Positions 27,203 through 36,549 of a stretch of DNA of 64,000 nucleotides are shown here, piece after piece. The stretch's first letter is position 1, and each line of letters opens with the position of its first letter. The DNA is taken from positions 124,001 to 188,000 of the forward strand of contig NZ_QGNA01000006.1 in the NCBI RefSeq assembly GCF_003173615.1. Direction: 5' to 3'. The position numbers were made by a program, and so were the translations under genes. The stretch is from Falsiroseomonas bella. Lineage in GTDB: Bacteria > Pseudomonadota > Alphaproteobacteria > Acetobacterales > Acetobacteraceae. Below the pieces are notes generated by a model. That model was not told the origin of the DNA. It saw nothing but the letters and a program-made list of their open reading frames with translations, and did not search any database.

Positions 27203-28015
27203 ATGGGCGCGGACGCGCTGGTCCTGGACAGCGTGACGCATCTGCCGGCGGATGCCGCCGGCCGGGCGGCGCTCTGCGCCAGCCATGGCGGGGTCTATGC
27301 GGCGTGGTATGCGGCGCGCCGCGGCGTCTCGGCCGTGATCCTGCATGATGCCGGCGTGGGTCGGGAGCAGGCGGGGATCGGCGGGCTGGCTTGGCTGGCG
27401 GAGCGCGGCGTGCCGGGGGCCGCGGTGGGCCACATGACGGCGCGGATCGGTGAGGGCGCGGACATGCTCGTCCGCGGACGGCTTTCCTTCGTGAATCTCC
27501 CGGCAGCCGAGCTGGGCCTGGCGCAGGGCATGGCGGCCACCGACGCTTTACGGATCCTGGCGCAGGCTGCTCTCCCGCCCGCCGATGCGAGTGGCGACAT
27601 GGATGAGGCGCGGCGCGAGATCGAAGGCGCGGGCCGCGGCGGCGTCCGGGTGATCGCGCTGGATTCCAACGGGCTGGTGGCGTCTTCCGACGCCGGGCAC
27701 ATCGTCGTCACCGGCTCCCATGGCGGGCTGCTGGGCGGCAGGCCGGAGACGGCGGTGAAGGCCTCCGTCCTCGCCGCGCTATACAACGACGCAGGGATCG
27801 GGGTGGACCAGGCCGGCATTTCGCGGCTGCCTGCGCTGCAGGAACGCGGTATCGCAGGCGCCTGCGTGTCCTGCTTCTCGGCACGCATCGGCGATGCGAT
27901 GAGCACGTGGCAGGACGGCACCATCTCGGCACTCAACCCGCTCGCCGCGGCGCGCGGCGGGCGCATCGGTCAATCGGCGCGTGAGCTCGTCGCCGCCTTG
28001 CTGGAGCATGTGTAG
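27203..28015 (+). CDS. uncharacterised protein with a strong internal duplication
   Basis: Not recognised as a named family. A 270-residue protein made of two similar halves: about residues 8-108 and 153-257, offset by 145-147. Both carry LDS, then SHGG (27-30 and 172-175), a DAGxGxxQAGI block (49-59 and 196-206), ERGxxGA and ARIG. No signal peptide or membrane segment is seen. The ATG at 27203 has a good ribosome site (ggggagg) upstream and an earlier in-frame ATG at 27140 does not. Its stop is directly followed by the start of the ThDP enzyme gene, so the two are probably translated together. Confidence 0.75.
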   Translation: MGADALVLDSVTHLPADAAGRAALCASHGGVYAAWYAARRGVSAVILHDAGVGREQAGIGGLAWLAERGVPGAAVGHMTARIGEGADMLVRGRLSFVNLPAAELGLAQGMAATDALRILAQAALPPADASGDMDEARREIEGAGRGGVRVIALDSNGLVASSDAGHIVVTGSHGGLLGGRPETAVKASVLAALYNDAGIGVDQAGISRLPALQERGIAGACVSCFSARIGDAMSTWQDGTISALNPLAAARGGRIGQSARELVAALLEHV

Positions 28016-29755
28016 ATGTCCTCGAACGCCACGCGGCGGATGACCGGCGGCCAGGCGCTGGCCGAGATGTTGAAGCTGCACGAGGCCGGCCCGATGTTCG
28101 GCATGGGCGGCTTCCAGCTGCTGCCCTTCTATGAAGCTTGCCGGGCGCTCGGCGTGCAGCACATGCTGATCAACGACGAACGCTGCGGCGCCTTCGCCGC
28201 GGATGCCTACGCCCGCGTGACCAACAAGCCCGGCCTGGTGGACGGCACCCTTGGGCCGGGGGCGACGAACCTGGCGACCGGGCTGGCCGAGGCGTTCAAT
28301 GCCGGCATGCCGATGGTCGCCATCATCGGCGACGCCAACCGGACGCATGCCTGGAAGAACATGACGCAGGAAGCGCGGCAGTTCGACGTGTTGCGCCCGC
28401 TAGTGAAGGAGGCGATCCGCGTCGAGGTCATCTCGCGCATACCCGAGCATCTTCGCCGTGCCTTCGCGGTGGCGACAAGCGGCCGGCCGGGCCCCGTGCT
28501 GATCGCCGTCCCTGAGGACATCGCGCATGGCGAGCATGACTTCGACGCCGCCGATTTCTGGGTGGACCCCGGCACGCTGCGTGCGCAGGCACGTCGCATG
28601 CGACCGGATCCGCAGGACTTGGCGCGCGCCGTCGCGATCCTGGCCAAGGCGGAGCGGCCGATGGTGCTGGCCGGCGGTGGCGTCCATATCTCCGAGGCGC
28701 AGGACGCGCTGACCCGCTTCGCAGAGGCGCAGGGCATCCCCGTTGCGCACACCATGTCAGGCAAGGGCGCCATCGCCTGCACGCATGCTCTGTCCGCCGG
28801 CGTCTTCGGACGGTATTCGCGGATCGCCAACGACCTTGTCGCACAATCCGATTGCCTTCTGGTGGTCGGCTGCAAACTTGGTGAAATCGCCACCAAGCGC
28901 TTCACCCTGATGCCTGCTGGCGTGCCGCTGATCCATGTGGACGTGCTGCCGGAGGAGATCGGGCGGACGACGCGCACCGATGTCGCTCTCGTCGGCGATG
29001 CCCGCGCGACGATCGAGGATCTGGCCGAGGCCCTGCGTGACGGCGGCAAGCGTGTGGCCGCGCGTGCCGGCTGGTGCGCGGAGGTGCCGAAGCGCATGGC
29101 CGAATGGCGAGCGGGCGCGCGCGAAAGGCTGGAATCCGTCGAATCGCCGATCAATGTCGGGCGCCTCCTGGGCGAGCTGAACAAGGTGATGCCCGAGGAT
29201 GCCGTGCTTGTCGCCGATGGCGGCTTCGCGGCGCATTGGGGGGCGCTGTTCTTCGACACCAAGCGGGCCGGCCGCGGCTTCGTCGCGGATCGCGGCTTCG
29301 CCTCGATCGGCTACGGCGTGCCGGGCGGCATCGGCGCGCAGCTCGGCGTGGGCAAGGGGCGCCGTGTCGTGTCGCTGACCGGGGATGGCGGCTTCAACAT
29401 GTCCATGGGCGAGCTGGAGACGGCGCGCCGCGCGGGCGCAGCCTTCGTCTGCTGCATCTTCAACAACGCCGCATCCGGCTATGTGAAGGCGCTGCAGCAC
29501 GCCGTCTATGGTGCGGGGAACTATCAGTCTTCCGATCTTGTCGAGATCGACTATGCCGCCGTGACGCGCGCCATGGGCTGCCACGGCATCCGCGTGACCG
29601 ATCCCGAGAAGCTCGCCGGCGCGCTGCGCGAGGGACTGGAGAACACCGATACGCCGACCGTCCTCGACATCGTCGTCACGCGGGACCCGGCGAGGATGCT
29701 CCCGGCGGCGGACAACCGCACGCTCAAGGTGCAGAAGGGCGACAGGCCCGTCTGA
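28016..29755 (+). CDS. ThDP-dependent enzyme, acetolactate synthase/benzoylformate decarboxylase-like
   Basis: A 579-residue three-domain ThDP enzyme. The first domain has the conserved glutamate in NDERCGAFAADAYAR and GPGATNLATG; the last has GDGGFNMSMGELETARRAGA, the GDG to NN cofactor motif. This is the acetolactate synthase, oxalyl-CoA decarboxylase or sulfoacetaldehyde acetyltransferase superfamily; the exact reaction cannot be read off. It begins one base after the preceding stop and its stop overlaps the acyl-CoA ligase start, so the three form one translated unit. Confidence 0.85.
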   Translation: MSSNATRRMTGGQALAEMLKLHEAGPMFGMGGFQLLPFYEACRALGVQHMLINDERCGAFAADAYARVTNKPGLVDGTLGPGATNLATGLAEAFNAGMPMVAIIGDANRTHAWKNMTQEARQFDVLRPLVKEAIRVEVISRIPEHLRRAFAVATSGRPGPVLIAVPEDIAHGEHDFDAADFWVDPGTLRAQARRMRPDPQDLARAVAILAKAERPMVLAGGGVHISEAQDALTRFAEAQGIPVAHTMSGKGAIACTHALSAGVFGRYSRIANDLVAQSDCLLVVGCKLGEIATKRFTLMPAGVPLIHVDVLPEEIGRTTRTDVALVGDARATIEDLAEALRDGGKRVAARAGWCAEVPKRMAEWRAGARERLESVESPINVGRLLGELNKVMPEDAVLVADGGFAAHWGALFFDTKRAGRGFVADRGFASIGYGVPGGIGAQLGVGKGRRVVSLTGDGGFNMSMGELETARRAGAAFVCCIFNNAASGYVKALQHAVYGAGNYQSSDLVEIDYAAVTRAMGCHGIRVTDPEKLAGALREGLENTDTPTVLDIVVTRDPARMLPAADNRTLKVQKGDRPV

Positions 29756-31323
29756 TGCCGGGACTCGCGACAGCCGCCAATCTCGGCCGCCTGCTCACGC
29801 AGACGGCGCGTCGCCTGCCGGATGCGCCGGCCTTGATCTGGCGCGACCGCAGCTGGAGCTTCGCCGAGCTCGACGCGCGGGTGGACCGGCTCGCGGCTGC
29901 GCTGCGTGGCCTCGGCGTCGGCATGGGCGATCGCGTGCTGGTCCATTCACGCAACTCGAACCGCATGTTCGAGAGCATGTGGGCCTGCTTCAAGGCGGGC
30001 GCCGTCTGGGTGCCGACGAACTTCCGGCTGACGCCGAACGAGGTCGCCTATCTCGGCGCATCCTCGCGCGCGGTCGTGATGCTGCGCGACGAGGGCTTTC
30101 GGGGCCACGCCGAAGCGGTGCGCGCCGCCTCGCCCCATCTGCGCCATGTCATTGCGATGGCCGAGGACCGTACCGAGGACGAGCTCGCCTACGAAACCCT
30201 TCTCGTCGCGAATGCGCCGACGATGCCGGATGCCGAGACGCCCGTCGCCTATGATGATCCCTGCTGGTTCTTCTATACCTCCGGTACCACCGGCCGGCCG
30301 AAGGCGGCGGTGCTGACGCATGGGCAGATGTCCTTCGTCGTCACCAACCATTTGGCCGATCTGATGCCGGGCACGACCGAGCGCGACGCTTCGCTTGTCG
30401 TCGCGCCGCTTTCCCACGGCGCGGGCATCCACCAGCTGGCGCAGGTGGCTCGCGGGGCCGTCACCGTACTGACCGCGTCCGAGAAACTCGATCCAGCCGA
30501 AGCCTGGTCCCTGGTCGAGGCGCATCGCGTGACAAACATGTTCACCGTGCCGACGATCCTGACCGCGCTCGTGCGCCATCCGGCGGCGGACGTGCACGAC
30601 CATTCCTCGCTGCGCCACGTCATCTATGCCGGCGCTCCGATGTACGACGCGGACCAGGCGGAGGCGCTGGCGAAGCTGGGGCCATGCCTGGTGCAATACT
30701 TCGGGCTGGGCGAGGTGACCGGGAACATCACCGTCCTGCGCCCGGACATGCACACGCCGGAGAATGCCGGGTCATGCGGCATCCCGCGCACAGGGATGGA
30801 GGTCGCCATCCTGGCCGAGGACGGCACGCGCCTTCCGCCCGATGCGGTCGGCGAGATCTGTGTCCGTGGTCCCGCCGTTTTCGCCGGCTACTTCGAGAAC
30901 GAGGAAGCCAATCGCAAGGCCTTCGCCGGCGGCTGGTTCCACACCGGCGACCTCGGGAGAATGGATGCGCGGGGCTTCCTCTGGATCACCGGCCGGGCCT
31001 CCGACATGTACATCTCCGGCGGATCGAACGTGTATCCGCGCGAGGCGGAGGAGGCGATCCTGACGCATCCGGCCGTCGCGGAGGTCGCCGTCGTCGGCAT
31101 GCCGCATCCGAAATGGGGGGAGGCCGGCGTCGCCTGCGTCGTCGCCCGCGCCGGCATGGCCGTCACCGAGCCCGAGCTGCTTGCGCATCTCAGCGATCGC
31201 ATTGCGAGATACAAGCAGCCGCTGCGCGTCGTGGTCTGGGATGCGCTGCCGAAATCCGGCTATGGAAAAGTGCCGAAGAACCTGGTCAGGGCGCGGCTGG
31301 CGGAGCAGGGCGTGGCGTTCTAG
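29755..31323 (+). CDS. AMP-dependent acyl-CoA synthetase/ligase
   Basis: A 522-residue adenylate-forming enzyme. FFYTSGTTGRPKAAVLTH is the P-loop, GEICVRG and FHTGDLGRMD are later motifs, and KSGYGKVPKN carries the catalytic C-terminal lysine. It would activate a carboxylic acid to its CoA thioester through an acyl-AMP. The start codon overlaps the previous stop (TGATG-type junction at 29753-29757). In this cluster it may supply or use an acyl-CoA linked to the ThDP enzyme, but the acid is not known. Confidence 0.87.
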   Translation: MPGLATAANLGRLLTQTARRLPDAPALIWRDRSWSFAELDARVDRLAAALRGLGVGMGDRVLVHSRNSNRMFESMWACFKAGAVWVPTNFRLTPNEVAYLGASSRAVVMLRDEGFRGHAEAVRAASPHLRHVIAMAEDRTEDELAYETLLVANAPTMPDAETPVAYDDPCWFFYTSGTTGRPKAAVLTHGQMSFVVTNHLADLMPGTTERDASLVVAPLSHGAGIHQLAQVARGAVTVLTASEKLDPAEAWSLVEAHRVTNMFTVPTILTALVRHPAADVHDHSSLRHVIYAGAPMYDADQAEALAKLGPCLVQYFGLGEVTGNITVLRPDMHTPENAGSCGIPRTGMEVAILAEDGTRLPPDAVGEICVRGPAVFAGYFENEEANRKAFAGGWFHTGDLGRMDARGFLWITGRASDMYISGGSNVYPREAEEAILTHPAVAEVAVVGMPHPKWGEAGVACVVARAGMAVTEPELLAHLSDRIARYKQPLRVVVWDALPKSGYGKVPKNLVRARLAEQGVAF

Positions 31324-31346
31324 CCTTCCAGCGAAGGAGCAAGCCG

Positions 31347-32576
31347 ATGTCCGCCACGCTGTTCGAGAACGCCCGGGTCCTGGACGGCACCGCCGAGGAC
31401 GCGGTGGAGGGCCATGTCCTGGTCGAGGACGGGCGCATCAAGGAGGTGTCCGACAAGCGGATCTCCACGGCCTCCGCTCGCCGGCTGGACCTGCGCGGGC
31501 GCACGCTGATGCCCGGGCTCATTGACGCGCATGTGCATGTCATCGCGTCGGAGGTGAACCTGGCGCGGCACGCATTGCTGCCCGATGCGCTCGTCGCCTT
31601 CCGCGCGGCGAAGATCATGCGCGGCATGCTGATGCGCGGCTTCACAACCGTGCGCGACCTCGGCGGCGCGACACAGGGCTTGCGTGCCGCGCGGGACGAA
31701 GGCCATTTCGACGCGCCCCGCATGGTGCTGTGCGGCAAGGCGATCTCGGCGACAGGCGGTCACAGCGACGGCCGCGGGCGCTGGGACAATCGCGACAGCT
31801 ACTGGCTCGAGCAGCGTCTCGGCGCGCTGGGTCGGCTCGCCGACGGTGTGGATGCTGTCCGCCGAGCCTGCCGCGAGGAAATCAAGGCCGGCGCGGACTA
31901 CATCAAGATCATGGCCAATGGCGGCGTCGCCTCGCCGACCGACCCGATCGCCTTCCTCGGCTACTCCAAGGATGAGATCCGCGCCGCCGTCGAGGAGGCG
32001 CAGATGGCGCAGACCTATGTCGCTGCGCATCTCTATACCGACGAAGCGATTTCACGCGCTGTCGAGTGCGGCGTGCGCAGCCTGGAGCATTGCAACCTCA
32101 TCGAGGAATCCACGGCCCGCAAGGCGGCCGAGGCCGGTGCCATCGCCTGTCCGACGCTCGTCACCTACCAGGCGCTGAAGGATGAAGGGGCTTCCCTCGG
32201 TCTGCCGCCGGAGAGCGTCGCGAAGATCGACACCGTGCGCCTCGCCGGACTCGAGAGCCTTGAGAAGATGCGTCGCGCAGGCCTCACCATGGCGTTCGGG
32301 ACGGACCTGCTCGGCGAGATGCATCGCCATCAATCTGAGGAATTCGTCATCCGCGGGCGGGTCCTGCCGGCGATCGAGGTGATCCGCAGCACGACCATGC
32401 ACGCGGCGAAGCTTCTGCGGATGGAGGGGCAGATCGGTGTCGTCGCACCCGGCGCCTTTGCCGATCTGATCGTCGTGGAGGGCGACCCGCTGAAGGATCT
32501 GTCGCTGCTGACAGGACAGGGCAGGCACCTGAGCGCCATCATGCTCGATGGGCGCTTCGTGAAGGAATCGCAGTAG
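31347..32576 (+). CDS. metal-dependent amidohydrolase family protein (imidazolonepropionase/prolidase-like)
   Basis: A 409-residue amidohydrolase. The metal set is visible: HVH at 62-64, a lysine in DYIKIMANGG that can be carboxylated, a histidine in AAHLY, a histidine in LEHCNL and an aspartate in GTDLL. The group includes Xaa-Pro dipeptidases and imidazolonepropionase-like enzymes that cut cyclic or peptide amides. The ATG at 31347 follows a gaaggagc ribosome site and is 23 bases after the ligase stop. Confidence 0.85.
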   Translation: MSATLFENARVLDGTAEDAVEGHVLVEDGRIKEVSDKRISTASARRLDLRGRTLMPGLIDAHVHVIASEVNLARHALLPDALVAFRAAKIMRGMLMRGFTTVRDLGGATQGLRAARDEGHFDAPRMVLCGKAISATGGHSDGRGRWDNRDSYWLEQRLGALGRLADGVDAVRRACREEIKAGADYIKIMANGGVASPTDPIAFLGYSKDEIRAAVEEAQMAQTYVAAHLYTDEAISRAVECGVRSLEHCNLIEESTARKAAEAGAIACPTLVTYQALKDEGASLGLPPESVAKIDTVRLAGLESLEKMRRAGLTMAFGTDLLGEMHRHQSEEFVIRGRVLPAIEVIRSTTMHAAKLLRMEGQIGVVAPGAFADLIVVEGDPLKDLSLLTGQGRHLSAIMLDGRFVKESQ

Positions 32577-32621
32577 CAGCGACACGGTGTTGGCCTGCGG
32601 CAGGGGAGGGCCCCAGCACCC

Positions 32622-33524
32622 GTGATCAAGCCCGAGGACCGGCTGCTGCACGCGCCCCTGCCGCTGCGCCCGCGCCTGGACTGGCCGGGCGGCGCGCGGC
32701 TCGCCGTGTGGGTGTGCCCGAACATCGAGCATTACGAGTTTGAGCCGGCGCTGATCCGCGAGCGCGATCCCTGGCCGCGCACGCCGCATCCGGACATCCT
32801 CTCCTACGGGCTGAAGGATTACGGCAACCGCGCAGGCGTCTGGCGCGTGATGGAGGTTCTGGATGCGCACGGCATCCGCGGCACCGTTTCGCTCAGCATG
32901 GCGGTCGGGGACATGTTCCCTGAGGTCCTGGACGCCATCCTGGCCCGCGACTGGGACGTCTTCAGCCACGGCCTCTACAACACGCGCTACCACTGGGGCC
33001 TGGACGAGGCGACGGAGCGCGCCGAGATCGGCGCCAGTGTCGAAGCGTGGCGTCGGCTGACGGGGCGGCAGTTGCGGGGCTGGTTCTCGCCCGCCGGCTC
33101 GAACACGCTGCATACCCCCGACCTCGTGGCCGAGGCTGGCATCTCCTACATCTGCGACTTCTATCACGACGACCAGCCGACGCCGCTCCGCGTGCGCCAG
33201 GGGCGCCTGATCTCGCTGCCGTACCAGATGGATCTGAACGACGCGGTGATGATCGCCGCGGGCGCGGCCGAGGGTGAGGAGTTCGCCACGGCCGCGCGCG
33301 ACATGTTCGACACGCTCTATTCCGAAGGCGAATCGCAGCCGCGCGTGATGTGCATCGCGCTGCACCCCTACATCATCGGGCGGCCACACCGGATCCGCTT
33401 CCTCGACCAACTCCTGGCCCATATCCGCCGGCATGACGATGTCTGGTTCGCCACGGGCGCGGAAATAGCGGATTGGTATCTCACAAGGCATTACGATGCG
33501 GCGGTCGCCGCGGCTGCCCGATGA
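32622..33524 (+). CDS. polysaccharide deacetylase/allantoinase (PuuE)-like protein, copy 1
   Basis: A 300-residue NodB-fold protein. YGNRAGVWRVMEVLDAHGI is the opening block of the PuuE/HpuA-like branch, and FSHGLYNTRYHW holds the metal histidines. This branch includes metal-independent allantoinases and ring-opening amide hydrolases rather than sugar deacetylases. It starts with a GTG at 32622 with a gggagg ribosome site and overlaps the paralogue downstream by four bases (ATGA). Confidence 0.8.
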   Translation: MIKPEDRLLHAPLPLRPRLDWPGGARLAVWVCPNIEHYEFEPALIRERDPWPRTPHPDILSYGLKDYGNRAGVWRVMEVLDAHGIRGTVSLSMAVGDMFPEVLDAILARDWDVFSHGLYNTRYHWGLDEATERAEIGASVEAWRRLTGRQLRGWFSPAGSNTLHTPDLVAEAGISYICDFYHDDQPTPLRVRQGRLISLPYQMDLNDAVMIAAGAAEGEEFATAARDMFDTLYSEGESQPRVMCIALHPYIIGRPHRIRFLDQLLAHIRRHDDVWFATGAEIADWYLTRHYDAAVAAAAR

Positions 33525-34414
33525 TCCCGCCGCGCGGCTCCGACCACGCGATTCATTCCTTCCTGCCGCAACATGCGAGGCGTGACTTCCGCTGGCCCGG
33601 CGGCAGGCGCGTTGCAGTCTATGTCCTCCTTCATCTCGAGCATACCGAGATCGTGCCGCCGGACGGTGCCCATCGGGATCCGCGCTTCCGGGGCGCATTC
33701 TTCACGGGCACGCCTGACTGGCACACCTATTCCTATCGCGAGTACGGCAATCGCATCGGTGCCTGGCGCATCCTGGATCTGCTGGACTCGCTTGGCATGC
33801 CCGCCAGCGTTGCCGTCAATCTTCTCGCCGCCGAGCGTCACCCGGAGCTGATCGCCGCCTGCGCGGCGCGGGGCCATGAGCCGGTCGTGCACGGAATCTC
33901 CGCCAGCCGCATGATGACCTCGCGAGCGAGCGAGCCAGAGGAGCGGGCCTGCATCACGGCGGCACGTGACGGTCTTGCGCGCCTCTGGCCGGGTGCGACG
34001 GGCTGGCTCGGCCAGGATCATGGCGCGACGCCTCACACCACGCGGCTGCTGGCGGAGGAGGGCTTCGCCTTTTCACTGGACTGGCCGAATGACGACGAGC
34101 CCTATCTGCACGCATCGGGTCTGCTTGCGCTGCCGCCGCCTGGCGAATGGGACGATGTGCAGACGCTCTGGCTGCGTCGCGTGCCGGTTTGGCGATGGCC
34201 TGACCTGGTCCGCGACCCCCTGGATCGGCTGCTGAGCGAACCGCGCGGAGGGCGGGTGCTCGGGATCGGCGTGCATCCCTGGATGCTCGGCGCGCCGCAC
34301 CGCATCCGATACCTGCGAGAGTGCCTGCAAGATCTGGCGGCGCGCGAGGCGGTCCACGTTTCCACCGCCGGAGAGCTGGCGCAGCACGCGCGCGAGGCGC
34401 TGCAGCCACCGTAG
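33521..34414 (+). CDS. polysaccharide deacetylase/allantoinase-like protein, copy 2
   Basis: A 297-residue paralogue of the gene before, with YGNRIGAWRILDLLDSLGM and LGQDHGATPHTTRLLAEEGF. In the metal-site loop it reads VVHGISASRMM, so the second histidine seen in copy 1 (SHG to YHW) is missing. Its metal or substrate use may therefore differ. It starts at an ATG that overlaps the previous stop (33521-33524). Two paralogues in coupled tandem suggest a hetero-oligomer or a split substrate range. Confidence 0.78.
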   Translation: MIPPRGSDHAIHSFLPQHARRDFRWPGGRRVAVYVLLHLEHTEIVPPDGAHRDPRFRGAFFTGTPDWHTYSYREYGNRIGAWRILDLLDSLGMPASVAVNLLAAERHPELIAACAARGHEPVVHGISASRMMTSRASEPEERACITAARDGLARLWPGATGWLGQDHGATPHTTRLLAEEGFAFSLDWPNDDEPYLHASGLLALPPPGEWDDVQTLWLRRVPVWRWPDLVRDPLDRLLSEPRGGRVLGIGVHPWMLGAPHRIRYLRECLQDLAAREAVHVSTAGELAQHAREALQPP

Positions 34415-34573
34415 AGCCCTGCGGCACATCCTCCGGCGCTGCCGGCGCGCGTCGCTTTTTTCTGGCGGGCGCACGCGTCTGCGGTATCGTTCCTGCACGG
34501 GTCCCTGGCCCGACCGGGGATGCCGCCCAAGAACGAAGGCCGATCTCGGATCGGCCACGGAGGAAGGCGCAAC

Positions 34574-36511
34574 ATGTCCGACATCTCGAAGCATGGCCCG
34601 CGCTGTGCCGCGCTGATCGGCCCCTACGGCAGTGGCAAGTCCGCCTTGTTCGATGCCATGCTCGCGGCAGCCGGGCAGGCGACACGCCGTGCGACGAACG
34701 GGCGCGCCCACGTCCCTGGCACGGAGATGCGCGTCGCGCAGACCAGCTTCCTCGGCGATGTCTGGACATTGCTGGATTGCCCCGGCTCGATCGAACTCGG
34801 GCATATCTCGGCCTGCGCCCTGGCAGTCGCGGACATCGCCGTCATCGTTGTCGAGGCCGATCCGGCCCGCGCCGCCATGGCCGCGCCTTCGTTGCGCATG
34901 GTCGAGGAGGCCGGCATTCCCGCGCTTGTCTTCGTGAACAAGCTCGACGCCCTGGGCGGCCCCATACGTGACAGCGTGGCCGCGCTGCAGGAGCATGCGC
35001 GCCGGCGCCTGCTGTTGCGCCAGGTCCCGTGGCGCGAAGGCGAGCGCATCGTCGGCTATGTCGACCTCATCACGGAGCGTGCCTGGCGCTGGCGCGACGG
35101 CGCGGCTTCGGAACCAGCTCCGTTTCCGGAGGCGATGCGCGGGCGCGAAGCGGAAGCGCGCGCCGCTCTTGCTGAGGCGCTCGCCGATGCCGACGATTCC
35201 CTGCTGGAGGCCATCGTCGAGGACCGCACGCCGGACGCCGTGGCCCTGTATCGCCCTCTGCACGCCGAGGAAGCCGCCGGCCGGGCGGACGCCGTGCTTC
35301 TGGGCGCGGCGGAGCACGCAGCCGGCGTGCGTCGCCTCTGGAAGGCCATGCGGCACGACGCGCCGGATGTCGTCGAAACCGCGGCGCGTCACGGCGTCGA
35401 AGCTGCGGGCGACGCATTGGCGCAGGTGTTCCGCACCGTGCAGGCCGGTCATGCCGGTCGGCTGTCCTATGTGCGGCTCTGGCGAGGCTCGCTCCGAGAC
35501 GGCGGCAGCCTCGGCGGGCAGCGGGTCGGCGGTATCTGGCGCTTCCCGGGTGGTGAAGCGACCAAGACGGCGGAAGCCGTCGCCGGCGAAGTCGTCGCGC
35601 TCGGCCGCCTCGAGGCTGTGGCGACGGGGGACACGCTCGGTGGCGAGGCCATTGCCTTCCCGTCGCCGCCCGCACCCACCTACGCGCTGGCAATCGAGCC
35701 CATTGACCGGAAGGACGAGGTGAAGCTCGCGGCCGCCCTTGCGAAGCTGGTCGAGGAAGACCCCTCGCTGACCGTCGACCAGGTCGCGGAAACCGGCGAG
35801 ACGGTGCTGCGCGGACAGGGAGAGCAGCATCTCCGCGCGGCCATCGAGAGACTCTCCACGGCCATCCGCCTGGAGACCCACCGTCCGCAGGTTCCGTTCC
35901 GGGAGACCATCCGGCGCGAGGTCCGCCAGCACGCGCGGCTGAAGCGCCAGACGGGGGGACATGGACAGTTCGCCGACGTGACGATCGAGGTCGCGCCCCG
36001 GCCACGCGGCGCCGGCTTCAGCTTCGTGGACCGGATCGTCGGCGGGGCGATCCCGCGCAAGTTCATCCCCGCCTGCGGCGAGGCCGCCGAGGAAGCGGCG
36101 AGGAAGGGACCGCTTGGCAACCCGGTCGTCGATATCGAGGTCACGCTCGTGGATGGCGGCTTCCACAGCGTGGACAGTTCGGACATGGCCTTCGCAACGG
36201 CCACCCGCATGGCGGTGCAGGAAGCCCTGGCGAAGGCCGATCCGGTCGTTCTTGAACCGGTGGAGCATGTGACGGCGCTCGTGCCCGCCGCCTTTACCCC
36301 CGCCGCGCAGCGCCTGTTGAGCGGACGCCGCGGGCAGATCCTGGGCTATGCGGAGGTGCCCGACCGCCCGGGCTGGGACCAGGTGGAGGCGATGGTACCG
36401 GCGGCCGAACTGCACGACCTGATCCTGGAGCTGCGCGGGCAGACCCTTGGCCTTGGCACCTTCCGACATCGGTTCGACCATCTGGCAGAGGGCCGGTTAC
36501 GGCAGGGTTGA
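34574..36511 (+). CDS. elongation factor G-like GTPase
   Basis: A 645-residue protein with the EF-G domain order. The P-loop is GPYGSGKS (16-23) instead of the usual AHVDAGKT form, the G3 motif is DCPGSIEL instead of DTPGHVDF, and G4 is NKLD. Domain IV has GGHGQFADV. These are typical of the alphaproteobacterial EF-G-like (FusA2-like) group, whose role in translation is not settled. The ATG at 34574 has an ggagga ribosome site; an in-frame ATG at 34520 is less likely. Confidence 0.85.
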   Translation: MSDISKHGPRCAALIGPYGSGKSALFDAMLAAAGQATRRATNGRAHVPGTEMRVAQTSFLGDVWTLLDCPGSIELGHISACALAVADIAVIVVEADPARAAMAAPSLRMVEEAGIPALVFVNKLDALGGPIRDSVAALQEHARRRLLLRQVPWREGERIVGYVDLITERAWRWRDGAASEPAPFPEAMRGREAEARAALAEALADADDSLLEAIVEDRTPDAVALYRPLHAEEAAGRADAVLLGAAEHAAGVRRLWKAMRHDAPDVVETAARHGVEAAGDALAQVFRTVQAGHAGRLSYVRLWRGSLRDGGSLGGQRVGGIWRFPGGEATKTAEAVAGEVVALGRLEAVATGDTLGGEAIAFPSPPAPTYALAIEPIDRKDEVKLAAALAKLVEEDPSLTVDQVAETGETVLRGQGEQHLRAAIERLSTAIRLETHRPQVPFRETIRREVRQHARLKRQTGGHGQFADVTIEVAPRPRGAGFSFVDRIVGGAIPRKFIPACGEAAEEAARKGPLGNPVVDIEVTLVDGGFHSVDSSDMAFATATRMAVQEALAKADPVVLEPVEHVTALVPAAFTPAAQRLLSGRRGQILGYAEVPDRPGWDQVEAMVPAAELHDLILELRGQTLGLGTFRHRFDHLAEGRLRQG

Positions 36512-36549
36512 TGTGCCACCGTTCGTCAATGTAAACGTCATTCTAGGAT

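Noticed and set aside
34433-34459. Small hairpin followed by a T-run after the second NodB-fold gene
   Set aside because: Only a 5-bp stem and the T-run is about eight bases away, too weak to call a terminator.
34073-36481. Long open frame (802 codons) on the minus strand over the EF-G-like gene
   Set aside because: Antisense to a conserved GTPase; low-complexity residue make-up and no family match.
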